64,000 nucleotides of DNA from Leptolyngbyaceae cyanobacterium RM1_1_2 (GTDB taxonomy: Bacteria > Cyanobacteriota > Cyanobacteriia > Phormidesmidales > Phormidesmidaceae), in assembly GCA_012032345.1 (NCBI GenBank), contig JAAUQI010000018.1, positions 1 through 64,000 of the forward strand, given 5' to 3'. The notes beneath the pieces are model-generated. The model had not been told where the DNA came from. It saw only the letters and a program-made list of their open reading frames with translations, and made no database searches. The translations under genes were made by a program, and so were the position numbers. This document shows positions 1 through 8,918 of the stretch, in pieces; the first letter of the stretch is position 1, and the number at the start of each line of letters is the position of its first letter.

Positions 1-65
1 CCGGAGGTGAAGCCGGGGGGAATGGGAGAGTCGGGTAGGAGGTTGAGGACAAGGCTGTGGGGCAT
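1..65 (-). CDS. cas6: Cas6 CRISPR RNA endoribonuclease, N-terminal fragment
   Basis: The minus strand reads ATG at 65-63 and stays open to the window edge: MPHSLVLNLLPDSPIPPGF. This start, with its S-L-V-L-N-L-x-P and S-P-I-P-P pattern, is what I expect of cyanobacterial Cas6 proteins, which cut pre-crRNA within the repeat. Only 21 complete codons are present, so no RAMP glycine-rich loop can be seen. It lies downstream of cas10d-csc2-csc1-cas3' on the same strand, where cas6 belongs in type I-D operons. About 110 bases of repetitive filler separate it from the preceding stub. Identification rests on a short stretch plus context. Confidence 0.65.
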   Translation of the reverse strand, partial: MPHSLVLNLLPDSPIPPGFTS

Positions 66-183
66 GGCGGTTGTAGAGTTTTGAGTTTTGAGTTAGGAAA
101 AGGAAACAGGGAGCATCATGTTTTGAGTTTTGGCAGGAGCGCTTTAAATTCAAAACTGAGAACTCAAAACCAATAATTAATCG
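66..183. repeat. AT-rich intergenic filler with GAGTTTTGAG units
   Basis: This stretch contains repeated GAGTTTTGAG units at 76-94 and 121-133 and inverted CTCAAAAC copies around 155-170. Similar short runs lie at 13195-13212 and 19733-19747 in this window. Such runs are common between genes in cyanobacteria. Here the filler starts where the HepT-like reading frame loses its family resemblance and ends at the cas6 start. Confidence 0.5.
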
Positions 184-240
184 CTGATGGAGTTTGGAAT
201 GCAGATTGATGATTATGGCTTCGTGGTTGAGTTGACTCAT
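184..240 (-). pseudogene. HepT (HEPN toxin) start stub, truncated
   Basis: An ATG at 240-238 overlaps the TGA of the nucleotidyltransferase as ATGA, the usual coupling of mntA to hepT. The first residues read MSQLNHEAIIINLHSKLHQ. The L-N-x-E-x-I-x-x-x-L spacing resembles HepT N-termini. After about 19 residues the frame runs into the filler repeats and lacks the HEPN catalytic R-x4-6-H motif. I infer a hepT gene that has lost nearly all of its length. The match is short, so a chance ORF start remains possible. Confidence 0.4.
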
Positions 241-674
241 GCTCCCCATCTCTCTAATGCCTGAATCACTTTGGCTCGCTGGGTTTGGCGATACTGTTTG
301 AGTTCGGCAGGGGCTTTAAGGTACTGCTGCCGGAAGCGTTCAAACTCGCCCGGTTCGCGCTTGTAGATGAGCTGTCCGTCGTGGGCTATGAAGTGGGTAA
401 GAATATCGGAGCAGGTGCTGAGATCAATGAGGTCGATGCGACCACCAGGGATTTGACCGTGTTCGCTCAAGGTAAGTAATAGATCAGTTTCTGGAATCCA
501 GGGTGATATCTTTTTGGGGTCTGGATCGCTGAGAAAGGCAATGTCCCAGTCGCTGTTGAGGTCGTGGTCGCCTCTGGCTCTGGAGCCAAAGAGGATGAGT
601 AGCTTGAGGGCGGGGTGCTGTTGAGCCCAGTCATCTGATGTTTTCAGTTTCTTTAATTGTCGAATAGTAGACAC
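237..674 (-). CDS. mntA: MntA-type nucleotidyltransferase (type VII antitoxin-like)
   Basis: This 145-residue protein has the minimal nucleotidyltransferase signature: G-S-R-A-R-G at about residues 31-36 followed by S-D-W-D at 42-45, which supplies the two metal-binding aspartates. A third acidic position is likely in the R-I-D-L-I-D strand near residue 81. The C-terminal E-P-G-E-F-E-R-F-R segment also fits MntA proteins. These AMPylate and neutralise the HEPN ribonuclease HepT. It begins 2 bases after the cas3' stop, so it is embedded in the cas operon and probably co-transcribed. No intact HepT follows. It might act alone as an orphan nucleotidyltransferase or be a leftover antitoxin. Confidence 0.8.
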   Translation of the reverse strand: MSTIRQLKKLKTSDDWAQQHPALKLLILFGSRARGDHDLNSDWDIAFLSDPDPKKISPWIPETDLLLTLSEHGQIPGGRIDLIDLSTCSDILTHFIAHDGQLIYKREPGEFERFRQQYLKAPAELKQYRQTQRAKVIQALERWGA

Positions 675-676
675 GA

Positions 677-2980
677 TTAGGCCACCCAGAACTCTTCGTT
701 ATCGGGACTTTGCAAGGAAACACCGGCAGCGGCGATCGCGAGGATGCCAGCAAGACTAGGGAAGAAAAGATATTCCTTAGGATTGGGGTTGTCGAAACCT
801 GAAACATGGATGGGATAGCACTCTAATCCTTGCTTACATAGCTTGATGATGGCCCAACGATTTTTAGAGTGTTCTTTAACGACAACTCCGGGAATTAACT
901 GCTGTTCAATCTCTTTAATCAAGGCCGTGGGGCGAACAGTGCCGCCGATTGTACGTTTGATAGAGCAGTTTTCGAAGGCAAATAATCTACATAGATAGCT
1001 GTTTTCAAACTCTTCCAGGCTACAGACACGGAGAGTAAATACTAAAGAATAAGGCTGCTCAGCTCGCCCGACAGCGACGATTTGGTCGCTATCTGATGCA
1101 AATTCATAGAATCTCAGCAGGTGAATCGGATCGAGAATAACCTCTCCGGATTCATCTAGCAAAAATTTATGAGGATCTTGCACTTTGAGGTTCTCAAAGA
1201 GACTATCTCGAAACCGAAACAGAGGAGCGTAGCTGGTATGAAGAATTTTGGCGTAGCTACAGAAATTTCCTAATAACTCAAGGTCTTGATTAAGAAGGTT
1301 AGTAATTGAGTCAAAAGATTCTCGGCCAGATTGAATATCTTCGTAGTCTTCTGGGCAACAGGCTCTCAGAAAGCTCATCAAGCAACTTTTTCCCCCTTTG
1401 ATAAATTTCCAATCTTTCCGAACTTTGTCAACGGGTAATTTGGCAATATTTTCTGCGCCATACAGGATTCGCATCCGCTTTTTGTAGAAGTCCCACTCTC
1501 GCTTACCGCCTAAAATTCCCTGCAAAACTCTATACAAATCAGCAACAAGTTTCACTTGGGCTAGCCCTTCTAACTGCGTCTCTAGCTCAAGCAGGGGCTT
1601 AGCAATTTCAAGGAAAGCTTCTGATCGCCAATAAATGTCTAAAAAAGGGCGTTTCAGACATTCGATTTTTTCGAGTATCTGTCCTAATTCAGTTCGTCCA
1701 TCATGTCTAGATAAATCGGTAATACCTTGCTCCCAAGCTAACTCTGGGAGATAAGCGATCGCATTCGAAGGCTGATCTGTCGTAGGTTTACCCAGAACTC
1801 GCCCGACTCGCCCAATTCTTTGCCAAAATGAGAAGCGATCGCGGGCTGAGAAAATTAACCAATCTAGGTTTTGACGGTCTGGAGAAATATCTCGTTCAAA
1901 ATTGAATCCGACATCAACGGTGCTTGTCGCGAGAATGACTTGTTTCTGCGCTGCTGTGTAGCGCTGGTGTTTTGGAGTATCTCCAGTAATGCGGCCAACA
2001 TAATGTTCATAGCCTCGATGGCGTAGTTGGTCGGAAACTCGATTCAAAGTGTCTTTGGAATCAAGGATAACTGCACCGTATTGGTCGGATTGCTGCTTCA
2101 GCCGATCACTTACCTCAGCAGCAATCTCAGCAATGACGCTCTCTTTGTCCACATATTTACGAATCTCTAGGTTCACTGAGGTTTGAGACGGAATTAGGTG
2201 ATTACCTACACTTTGATCATCAACTGATTTGATTCTTGTCCCTTTCTTTGCCAAAAGAGTTAGCGCTGCTTCACAGGCCGGTTCAGGAGTTGCGGTTAGG
2301 AGCACAATCTTGCGACCATGCTCAAAATAGCCAAAGACTTTAGATAATGCTAGATAGAACAATAAGCTAACTAACTGCTTGGCATCGTATAGATGAAATT
2401 CATCAAAGATAATCGTGGAAAAACTGCTGTAAAACTCGCTAGCAATATTGCTTCTATCTTTAGAGCCGTATTGAAAGAAAGCCGCGTAATAAAAAATATC
2501 GGGATTTGTCACCAGCAGCAGAGGACACCCCCCACATTCAGGAAAAATGGTAGCAGGTTCTCTTAGCAGGTTGTAGATCTTCTCCCCTGGGCGATTGCCT
2601 ACGCGATCGCTTGGCCATTCTCTAACGTGCTTGGCTGAGGCAGCTTTGACTAGGTGGGGAAGCTCCGCTGCTTTGACAAAATTCTCAGCCGCTACTGTCT
2701 GCTGTTCAATTAGTGCATTGGTTGGCGCAATATAAATTGCGTTGCGATCGCGGTTGTGATGGATAACACTCAAGCCTGCTTTGGTTTTCCCCGTTCCCGT
2801 AGGGGCTAAATCGAGGACGATATCATGGTTTTTAGCGGCCTCGTAAACTTCGGCCTGGTGTTGAAGTACTCCATGTTCAAATGCATGGAGTAGGTCAGTG
2901 GGTAAAGCAGGATTAGGACAGGTGGCGATGCTGCGAGGTTCGAGCTGGATTTTGAGGCTAGTCATGGTTTCGTCCTCCAC
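677..2980 (-). CDS. cas3: Type I-D Cas3' helicase
   Basis: A 767-residue superfamily 2 helicase. Walker A is P-T-G-T-G-K-T (60-66), the Walker B box is D-E-F-H (193-196), motif III is T-A-T-P (229-232), and motif VI is Q-R-I-G-R-V-G-R (387-394). No HD nuclease motif is present, as expected for type I-D, where the HD domain is carried by Cas10d. It should unwind DNA recruited by the Csc1/Csc2/Cas10d effector. The ORF overlaps the end of csc1 by 23 bases. A second in-frame ATG (residue 6, at 2965) is an alternative start. The next gene begins 2 bases after its stop, so the operon is very tight. Confidence 0.9.
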   Translation of the reverse strand: MEDETMTSLKIQLEPRSIATCPNPALPTDLLHAFEHGVLQHQAEVYEAAKNHDIVLDLAPTGTGKTKAGLSVIHHNRDRNAIYIAPTNALIEQQTVAAENFVKAAELPHLVKAASAKHVREWPSDRVGNRPGEKIYNLLREPATIFPECGGCPLLLVTNPDIFYYAAFFQYGSKDRSNIASEFYSSFSTIIFDEFHLYDAKQLVSLLFYLALSKVFGYFEHGRKIVLLTATPEPACEAALTLLAKKGTRIKSVDDQSVGNHLIPSQTSVNLEIRKYVDKESVIAEIAAEVSDRLKQQSDQYGAVILDSKDTLNRVSDQLRHRGYEHYVGRITGDTPKHQRYTAAQKQVILATSTVDVGFNFERDISPDRQNLDWLIFSARDRFSFWQRIGRVGRVLGKPTTDQPSNAIAYLPELAWEQGITDLSRHDGRTELGQILEKIECLKRPFLDIYWRSEAFLEIAKPLLELETQLEGLAQVKLVADLYRVLQGILGGKREWDFYKKRMRILYGAENIAKLPVDKVRKDWKFIKGGKSCLMSFLRACCPEDYEDIQSGRESFDSITNLLNQDLELLGNFCSYAKILHTSYAPLFRFRDSLFENLKVQDPHKFLLDESGEVILDPIHLLRFYEFASDSDQIVAVGRAEQPYSLVFTLRVCSLEEFENSYLCRLFAFENCSIKRTIGGTVRPTALIKEIEQQLIPGVVVKEHSKNRWAIIKLCKQGLECYPIHVSGFDNPNPKEYLFFPSLAGILAIAAAGVSLQSPDNEEFWVA

Positions 2981-3743
2981 AAAATTCCAAGTTTGCAGGG
3001 ACAGTGTAATCTCCTACTTTCCAGGCGGAACCCTGAAAACGCAGGTTCTTAAGTAAGGAAGCGGGTGGAATTGAGATTAGGTCGAAGCTTAGCAACGCCA
3101 AGTCAGCGGGAAGATCCGCCGAGTTTAGATAAGTGCGACAGTCATGCTCTCCGGGGGACAAGGCTGTCACGCTGACCTGCTGCAAAATATCGACTCTGAC
3201 TTTGCTCATAAATTTGCCAACCCGAATATATTCGGGTAGCTCAACCTCGCCAAAGACTAAGGTTTGAAAACGGTTACCCCGTTCAATTACCCGCAAGCGT
3301 CCTGTCTGAGGAAAATTGCTGGGTCGAAAGGTATTGGGCTTTTTACCTGTGCGCTTAAGTGGTAGATCTTCTCGTGCCGTTGCTACCCGATTATTAGTCA
3401 TGGCGTACCAGTAGGAATCTGACAGCGCATTGAACCGCTCAAAGCGAAAAGAGGCTGCACCTGCTCTGGGCCAAGCGGGGAGAATATAGCGTTGACCCGA
3501 GAATGGGGTTAAGTCTTCTACATAGGTGGGACGTCCCGTAGCTTGTCCGAGTAGGCGGTAGGGCGATCGCGCCCAGCCTAAAGCATAGGCCAGAGCATAA
3601 TTCCCGATGGTGCCCTCGGTGTAGTAAGTGTCAGATAGTTCTCTGGAAGCAAAAAAGACTGGCTCAGCGCACCAGAGTTCTATCAACCGCGCGCTTTGGT
3701 AGGGCATTTGGATCGTTTGCGACGCTAGCTCAAGTTGGGACAC
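2958..3743 (-). CDS. csc1: Csc1, Cas5-family subunit of type I-D effector
   Basis: A 261-residue protein between csc2 and cas3' in the type I-D order. In this position it should be the Cas5-like RAMP subunit holding the crRNA 5' handle. The N-terminal region contains E-L-W-C-A-E-P-V-F-F-A-S-R-E and G-N-Y-A-L-A-Y-A-L-G, which I associate with Csc1. It starts 3 bases after the csc2 stop and overlaps cas3' by 23 bases, consistent with translational coupling. Identification is by family likeness and strict context. Confidence 0.85.
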   Translation of the reverse strand: MSQLELASQTIQMPYQSARLIELWCAEPVFFASRELSDTYYTEGTIGNYALAYALGWARSPYRLLGQATGRPTYVEDLTPFSGQRYILPAWPRAGAASFRFERFNALSDSYWYAMTNNRVATAREDLPLKRTGKKPNTFRPSNFPQTGRLRVIERGNRFQTLVFGEVELPEYIRVGKFMSKVRVDILQQVSVTALSPGEHDCRTYLNSADLPADLALLSFDLISIPPASLLKNLRFQGSAWKVGDYTVPANLEFCGGRNHD

Positions 3744-3746
3744 GGC

Positions 3747-4754
3747 TTAGGCCTCCTGCTTTTTGCCCTTTCCTTTTTTCTTTGATTCAGCCTTGACTTT
3801 CCGCATCGACTCATAGGATTCATCCAGGCGTTTTAGAAAAGTGGCCTGCTCGTCAGGAGATAGATGGTGATCGACATCAGCAATCAGGTCATCCAGTTCA
3901 GTCTTAGATAGCTGCATAGAGATGCCTCGCTTATTTGTCCAGTTGGAGATCACCGCTTGGGTCACGGCGACTAAAGCATCAGCATTCAGAGGATGTTCGC
4001 GCTTCTCTACAGATAACTGGTCATGAATACCCTGCACTAATTCCAGTGAACTGGGCAGCTCGGCAATACCGCCAAACAAACCCAGAATCTGATTTTCCAT
4101 TCGCCCTACTCGGCTAGAAACTGCACCATATCGAGTGGTCAGCAAAATGTTGCCTAGGGCATAGCGTAGCTCGTCAGTCGTAAGATCCTTAAATGTGACG
4201 ATATCCAGGAAATGGACACCCGGTTTGATGTATTCGCTGGTGTTGAGAGCGGTTGAGGCTTTACCTTCTTCATCCCGCATGGTGCCAGTTTCAAAGATGG
4301 CATTGATAGTGCGATCGCCAATCAGCTCTGTAGAAGGCAGGACGCTAAAGGCATCTTCTGTCCAAACGCGACTTTTTTGTGCCCCTTCTCCCCCTGCAGC
4401 GAAGCCATAGAGAAAACAGTCAATGCACATTTCACAGGGAGCATTGGTATTGAGCGAACAGATGGAATTACCTTTGGGGTCGAGATACAGGAGTTCATGA
4501 ACCCGCAAGAACTCACGGCCTTTGCGTCGTTCTGGAGCCACCTGTTTGCGCTTAGTCATCACCAGACGGGAAATCGTATCAGTATCCGTGATGCCAGCCT
4601 GAACATACTCACTACACATGGGTTCCCCCGTTCCTTCCGTGCGAAAGATGGTTTCAGACTGGGTAGTACGAAGTACCACAGCGCCAATCGTGCGTCCTTT
4701 GGGAAAGTTTTCGTAATTAGTAGCGAGAAAGGGTTGTAGTTTTTCAATTGACAT
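3747..4754 (-). CDS. csc2: Csc2, Cas7-family backbone of type I-D effector
   Basis: A 335-residue protein of the length usual for Csc2, the Cas7-like subunit that polymerises along crRNA. It contains C-E-M-C-I-D-C-F-L-Y-G (about residues 106-116), likely the zinc-binding insertion, and the G-A-V-S-S-R-V-G-R-M-E-N segment near 210-221, which I recognise from Csc2. The C-terminus is lysine-rich. It starts 11 bases after cas10d and ends 3 bases before csc1. Confidence 0.9.
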   Translation of the reverse strand: MSIEKLQPFLATNYENFPKGRTIGAVVLRTTQSETIFRTEGTGEPMCSEYVQAGITDTDTISRLVMTKRKQVAPERRKGREFLRVHELLYLDPKGNSICSLNTNAPCEMCIDCFLYGFAAGGEGAQKSRVWTEDAFSVLPSTELIGDRTINAIFETGTMRDEEGKASTALNTSEYIKPGVHFLDIVTFKDLTTDELRYALGNILLTTRYGAVSSRVGRMENQILGLFGGIAELPSSLELVQGIHDQLSVEKREHPLNADALVAVTQAVISNWTNKRGISMQLSKTELDDLIADVDHHLSPDEQATFLKRLDESYESMRKVKAESKKKGKGKKQEA

Positions 4755-4765
4755 TTTGATTGCTC

Positions 4766-7483
4766 CTAAACTTGTGCAGATTCTGGTTCGGCTTGAGCCG
4801 TTTGAGCCTTCAGTTCTTTACGGGCTTCCTGTAGAAAGAAGAGGTAGGCGGCTTCCAGAGTTTTGCTATCGCTTAACAGTCTGTCTGGCCGAGAGTGGTA
4901 AACCTCTTCAAATAGTTCTTTGAGAACGGCGTAAAACTGGGAAATTTGTTCATACTTGGTGGCACCGACCCCATGCTCTCGAATGCGATCGAGGCGGTTG
5001 TGGTATTGCTGCACCAGAGCCGCAAAGACCGTATCCCAATCCATATGAGACTTACGGGCGCGAATCGCTTTGATGAATTCTGAAAAGGGCTCGGCCTGGG
5101 CTGTGCGGCGAAATGAGCTGCCTCGCAGTTTGCCCACTTCGGCAATGTGAGCAGCCTGCTTGAGGTATTGAGAAACGCGATCGTGTTCTTCCGACATCAA
5201 ACTCTCCAAAAGTGTGGTCAAAGGTTCCTTGATTCGAGTCCAGGTAGCTTCCAGATTGGGGTCGTCCTGTTCTCGCAAAAGCCACCGCAGCAAGACGTGA
5301 TAAATCTCCAGAGGTCTATTTGCAGATCGAGCCAGATCATATAGACAATCATCTTTCTTCTGAAGGCTAGCGACAGCTACCGAAAGCTGGCCTAGACATT
5401 GCAACCGTTCTAAAACCTGCTCAGCTGTTACCTGCTGCCGCCGATCTTGTTTAGATATGTTTCCTTCTCGTAAATACTGCCCTGAACTCAGAAGCGGTTG
5501 TAGCGTCGAGGGGATGCCCTCTACCCGCCCAAAAAGCTCCCAACTGGGCTCAATCTCTAGGCTGGCGCTGAGGACAAAGAGAAAGCCAATGTCTAGTGCA
5601 AGAGCCATCTCCAGGGCGAGGCGCAGAGATTTAATCAGAGCCACTGAATTATTCACGTCGCCCCAAAGAATAGGGATGGTCACGGTTGAATGGATGAACT
5701 CAGGCCGTTTCGGAAGGGCTAGACCCACAACCTTATTCGCTTTGAAAACAATTTGGTTATCTCGATAAAGCTGTAACTCATCAACGGTCACCGTTCCATC
5801 TTCGTTAGTTTCGGCAGTGCGCTGAAGGAACTGCTTCCAAATGCGCTGAAGCTCTGCGCTGGAACCTCTAGGTAAGGCAAAGTGCAAATATATCGGAGCT
5901 TGTTTGCTAGCTTTCGGAAAGTTAGCCCCTACGGTAAGCAGTTGATACCCCAAGGCCGATAAAGCGTCACCTCGGCGTTTAGGTTCTGCACTCATGCCCC
6001 CTGGTAGCCGATTGGAAAAAGATTGCACCTTCGTCTCTGGAGGCATTTTTGCAGAAATCAACTCTTCTACTTGGGCGGTTGAGGTTGGCCCTAGTGAGCA
6101 TCGCAGCCTTGGGTTTGCCTCAACATAACTATTCAGTTCAGACCAGCCTTGCCAAGTGGTGGGCTTGGCAAAATTGACCAACTGAGCCACTGCATCAACC
6201 AAGGCTTGAGGTACTGATGTGTCTTCGGTCTGTCTGAGCTGAAAGGAGTCTCGCAGAAGCGGGGCGATCGCCGCTCGTCTTTTTGGAACTGCTTTGGCTG
6301 CAAATAAGCAACGTCCGTACTGGGCGTTAAAAGGCTCTAGTGCCGCCCGGTGCTCAGGGGTGAGTTCAGCTTGTTCAGTAATCCGATCCCAAGCATCTTT
6401 TGGAGAGAGGTTGGCCTTGCGATAGCTGAGATAGGCGGCTTTGAGCCCTTCTGAAACAGCAAATTCTTCGGCGTTGGAAATCGGCAGTAAGTCTAATTCA
6501 GCCGCCGCCGCAACTGCCGATTCTCCAGCGTCGCCACCGTACTTCTGAATGTCTTGGGTAATTTTGTCAGCCTTATAGCCGCTGAATTTCTTGACTAATA
6601 GGGCATCTACCTGCTCGATCGCGGCGTCAGGATTTTGCTGAACAGCTTGAGGGTCAACTTTGATACCGTCTTTGCTAGCTTTTACTAACTGCTCAACATT
6701 ACCGCTAAATACTTGGTCAATCTTTTGCTGCCATTTTTGCGCGATCGCGACCGTCAAATCCTCGTTAGGAAAACACTCTCCAATAAAAAGCTGACCATCT
6801 GGATCGATGGCTAGTGTCGCCAGTCCCTTGTCGTGAAGGACTTCTTCGCAAGCTGCCAGCAGTAAAGCCGTCAAATAGCCCTTGTCTTCTGATAATCTCA
6901 CTTTGAACAGGTGGGTGTCTCGTTGCAGCGCCACCGTCAGCTCGGTTTCGACTTTACGAATCCGCTGCTCTTCGGGAATGCCCAAATCGTAGAGGTCACC
7001 GCCGATTAGCATCGCTGCCCAACGCTTAAGGTTGAGGTCTTCTGGCAAAAATCGCATGCCGTCACTGGCGCTATGGCCAGAATGGCGCTCGATGAGCCGA
7101 CGCACTAGCTCTAGGTCTTCATCGGTTTTTACCCAATCAGCAACACCCGCCTTTTCAAGTTCTTGTTTGAGGAAGGTGCGATCGCGCGCCAGAGTTTTAA
7201 CATTACGCTGCTTTTGATCAAGCTTATTTAAGTCATGCACCGCCGTAGCGGCAAGGATTAGCGCTCTTTTTTCATCAGGTACTTGAGCGAGTTTACTGAC
7301 TGTCAAAACGAACTGACAGGCAGAGTCAAGATGTTCCGCCAAACTCCGCCCTTTACGACTGCCGTATTGAGCATGATGACTATGTAGTTCATACAGCTTG
7401 GGTCGAATCTTACTGAAGTACCGCTCATCTAAATTTTGCGCTTCTTGTTTGAGAAGACGGCGTTGTTTTAGCATCAGGCTCAT
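4766..7483 (-). CDS. cas10d: Cas10d, HD-nuclease large subunit of type I-D
   Basis: The 905-residue first gene of the cas operon. The N-terminal domain has the HD nuclease pattern: H51 in A-E-H-L-D-S, then H83-D84 in A-V-H-D-L-N-K. In type I-D this domain performs target cleavage in place of a Cas3 HD domain. The rest is the divergent Cas10-like large subunit, and I see no canonical G-G-D-D cyclase motif, as expected for Cas10d. The start at 7483 faces a 437-base gap containing the probable operon promoter. The gene is intact, and the four effector genes follow without breaks. Confidence 0.9.
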   Translation of the reverse strand: MSLMLKQRRLLKQEAQNLDERYFSKIRPKLYELHSHHAQYGSRKGRSLAEHLDSACQFVLTVSKLAQVPDEKRALILAATAVHDLNKLDQKQRNVKTLARDRTFLKQELEKAGVADWVKTDEDLELVRRLIERHSGHSASDGMRFLPEDLNLKRWAAMLIGGDLYDLGIPEEQRIRKVETELTVALQRDTHLFKVRLSEDKGYLTALLLAACEEVLHDKGLATLAIDPDGQLFIGECFPNEDLTVAIAQKWQQKIDQVFSGNVEQLVKASKDGIKVDPQAVQQNPDAAIEQVDALLVKKFSGYKADKITQDIQKYGGDAGESAVAAAAELDLLPISNAEEFAVSEGLKAAYLSYRKANLSPKDAWDRITEQAELTPEHRAALEPFNAQYGRCLFAAKAVPKRRAAIAPLLRDSFQLRQTEDTSVPQALVDAVAQLVNFAKPTTWQGWSELNSYVEANPRLRCSLGPTSTAQVEELISAKMPPETKVQSFSNRLPGGMSAEPKRRGDALSALGYQLLTVGANFPKASKQAPIYLHFALPRGSSAELQRIWKQFLQRTAETNEDGTVTVDELQLYRDNQIVFKANKVVGLALPKRPEFIHSTVTIPILWGDVNNSVALIKSLRLALEMALALDIGFLFVLSASLEIEPSWELFGRVEGIPSTLQPLLSSGQYLREGNISKQDRRQQVTAEQVLERLQCLGQLSVAVASLQKKDDCLYDLARSANRPLEIYHVLLRWLLREQDDPNLEATWTRIKEPLTTLLESLMSEEHDRVSQYLKQAAHIAEVGKLRGSSFRRTAQAEPFSEFIKAIRARKSHMDWDTVFAALVQQYHNRLDRIREHGVGATKYEQISQFYAVLKELFEEVYHSRPDRLLSDSKTLEAAYLFFLQEARKELKAQTAQAEPESAQV

Positions 7484-7515
7484 TTCCTTTGCAACAGCTT
7501 TTTATCTAGGTTTCT

Positions 7516-7659
7516 CTACCAACTTACCAACCGATACTCAAACGTTCTAGCATCCGATCGCCGCTTCTCCACCCGCCACCCCTGCATCTTCACCGCCCGA
7601 TGCAGCGTTGCCGAAAACCGATGCCCCACCTGCTCTACTAGCTCCGTCGTCGAGTGCCA
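7516..7659 (-). pseudogene. 47-residue C-terminal gene remnant
   Basis: On the minus strand a frame is open between a stop at 7662-7660 and a stop at 7518-7516. It encodes 47 residues without a start codon, including H-R-F-S-A-T-L-H-R-A-V-K-M-Q-G-W-R-V-E-K-R-R. The composition looks like real protein, similar to the basic tail of a DNA-binding or helicase-like mobile-element protein, but I cannot name the family. It lies immediately upstream of cas10d and may mark a former insertion or rearrangement point. Confidence 0.35.
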
Positions 7660-7920
7660 CTAACCGTCAATTAAAGTTGAGTTAGCTTTTCCAACTTCGT
7701 CATTTGAAAACCTCTTCTGCATTACTCCCAAAGTCCGTCAGCAAAATTATCAGATGACATAAACCAATACAGCGCGATCGCACTGTGCCAAGCGCCCCAT
7801 TTCGCGCATCATCTACAGAATGCACTCGCAAGCCCGAAATTAGGCTAAAATGCAACTACAATTCAGAGTATGACACGGCGTTCTTGAGAGTGCAAGTATA
7901 AAATTGACCTTTTCCTGAAA
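7660..7920. promoter_or_regulatory. Divergent control region of cas operon and WYL regulator
   Basis: This non-coding stretch separates cas10d from the divergent WYL gene. It should contain both promoters and any operator for the WYL protein. I see no unambiguous sigma-70 boxes or long dyad. The assignment is from gene layout: in Synechocystis the type I-D locus is controlled by a WYL protein encoded next to it. Confidence 0.35.
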
Positions 7921-8775
7921 GTGCCTAGAAAAAAAGAAACTCTAACTTTATCGATCCCGCCTGGTGTGCGAGAGCAGTTGGATCAGCTAGCAGCCCGGTT
8001 TGGCTATCGCTGGGGTAAGAGTCCTAGTCCCTCAGCCTTGGTCACGGCGATTGCTCAAGGGGATCTCACCCTGTCTGCTCCGTTGGCTTTAACGGGGTCT
8101 CAAATTGCCGCGCTGCAGCAGGCGGTGAAAGATTTGGTGGATGCTGGTCATGTTGATGAGGCCAAAAATGTAATTACACTTTTAATAGATCAGGCGGAAT
8201 TGTCAGGGCCGCTGAGACAGGATCTGATGCGGCAGGTGAGTCAATCGATTGAAGGCTGGCGATTACAGCTAGACCAATTCATCCGCGATCGCCAGCCATT
8301 TCACCTGGTTTATGGCAAGCCTAATCGAGAACCTGTAGAATTCACAGTGTGCTATGCGGAGATTGTGCCATTAGAAAAGCGTTTGTATTTACAAATATGG
8401 TGTGAAGAGACGGCTGATAATCGCGATGTCTCCGCGCTAGCTCATAACCGCACCCTCCGGCTTGATCGCATCCAGGGACTAGTCCCAATCAGTGGTGGTT
8501 GGCAGGGGCAGTTTGACGACATTCTAGTCGAACTCCATTTTCTGAGGGGGCTTGTTTATGCCTATGAGCCGCGACCCAAGGACGTGGAAGACCAGACGGT
8601 CGATGGCGTTCGGCGCGTCATGCGGCAGATTCACAATACCTTCTGGTTTTTTCGGGAAGTGCGACGTTATGGAGCTGACTGTATTGTGATAGGGCCGCCG
8701 GAGGTGCGCGATCGCTTTGCCCAAGAGATTGCCGCCATGTACCAGCACTACCGCCCTGATTCACCAGGCGACTAA
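7921..8775 (+). CDS. WYL-domain transcriptional regulator of the cas operon
   Basis: A 284-residue protein with a GTG start. Residues 1-50 (basic, then L-T-L-S-I-P-P-G-V-R-E-Q-L-D-Q-L-A) look like a ribbon-helix-helix or short helical DNA-binding head. Residues ~120-200 form a WYL-like domain (F-H-L-V-Y-G-K, Y-L-Q-I-W-C-E, L-R-L-D-R-I-Q-G-L). The C-terminal part has R-R-V-M-R-Q-I-H and an F-F-R-E-V-R-R-Y-G segment typical of the cyanobacterial WYL proteins beside type I-D loci. Sll7009, the Synechocystis counterpart, represses crRNA accumulation. It is divergent from cas10d across a 437-base region. Confidence 0.8.
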   Translation: MPRKKETLTLSIPPGVREQLDQLAARFGYRWGKSPSPSALVTAIAQGDLTLSAPLALTGSQIAALQQAVKDLVDAGHVDEAKNVITLLIDQAELSGPLRQDLMRQVSQSIEGWRLQLDQFIRDRQPFHLVYGKPNREPVEFTVCYAEIVPLEKRLYLQIWCEETADNRDVSALAHNRTLRLDRIQGLVPISGGWQGQFDDILVELHFLRGLVYAYEPRPKDVEDQTVDGVRRVMRQIHNTFWFFREVRRYGADCIVIGPPEVRDRFAQEIAAMYQHYRPDSPGD

Positions 8776-8848
8776 CCGGGCGCTGACAGAGCGATCGCCC
8801 CTTTGAAGATTTCTTCAGGTCTCTTAACCGTGTAGCTACGCTGTTTCT

Positions 8849-8882
8849 AAGCGGCTGCTTTCTGACCAGAAAGCAGCCGCTT
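8849..8882. terminator. Bidirectional hairpin between convergent genes
   Basis: A perfect 15-bp stem (arm 8849-8863, AAGCGGCTGCTTTCT; return arm 8868-8882) with a 4-base loop GACC. It lies between the WYL gene and the convergent minus-strand gene. There is no long T-run, so it may act by stem stability in both directions. Confidence 0.6.
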
Positions 8883-8918
8883 GAGGTATTCTGCATAGGC
8901 TCTACAACAGTTGCAACC

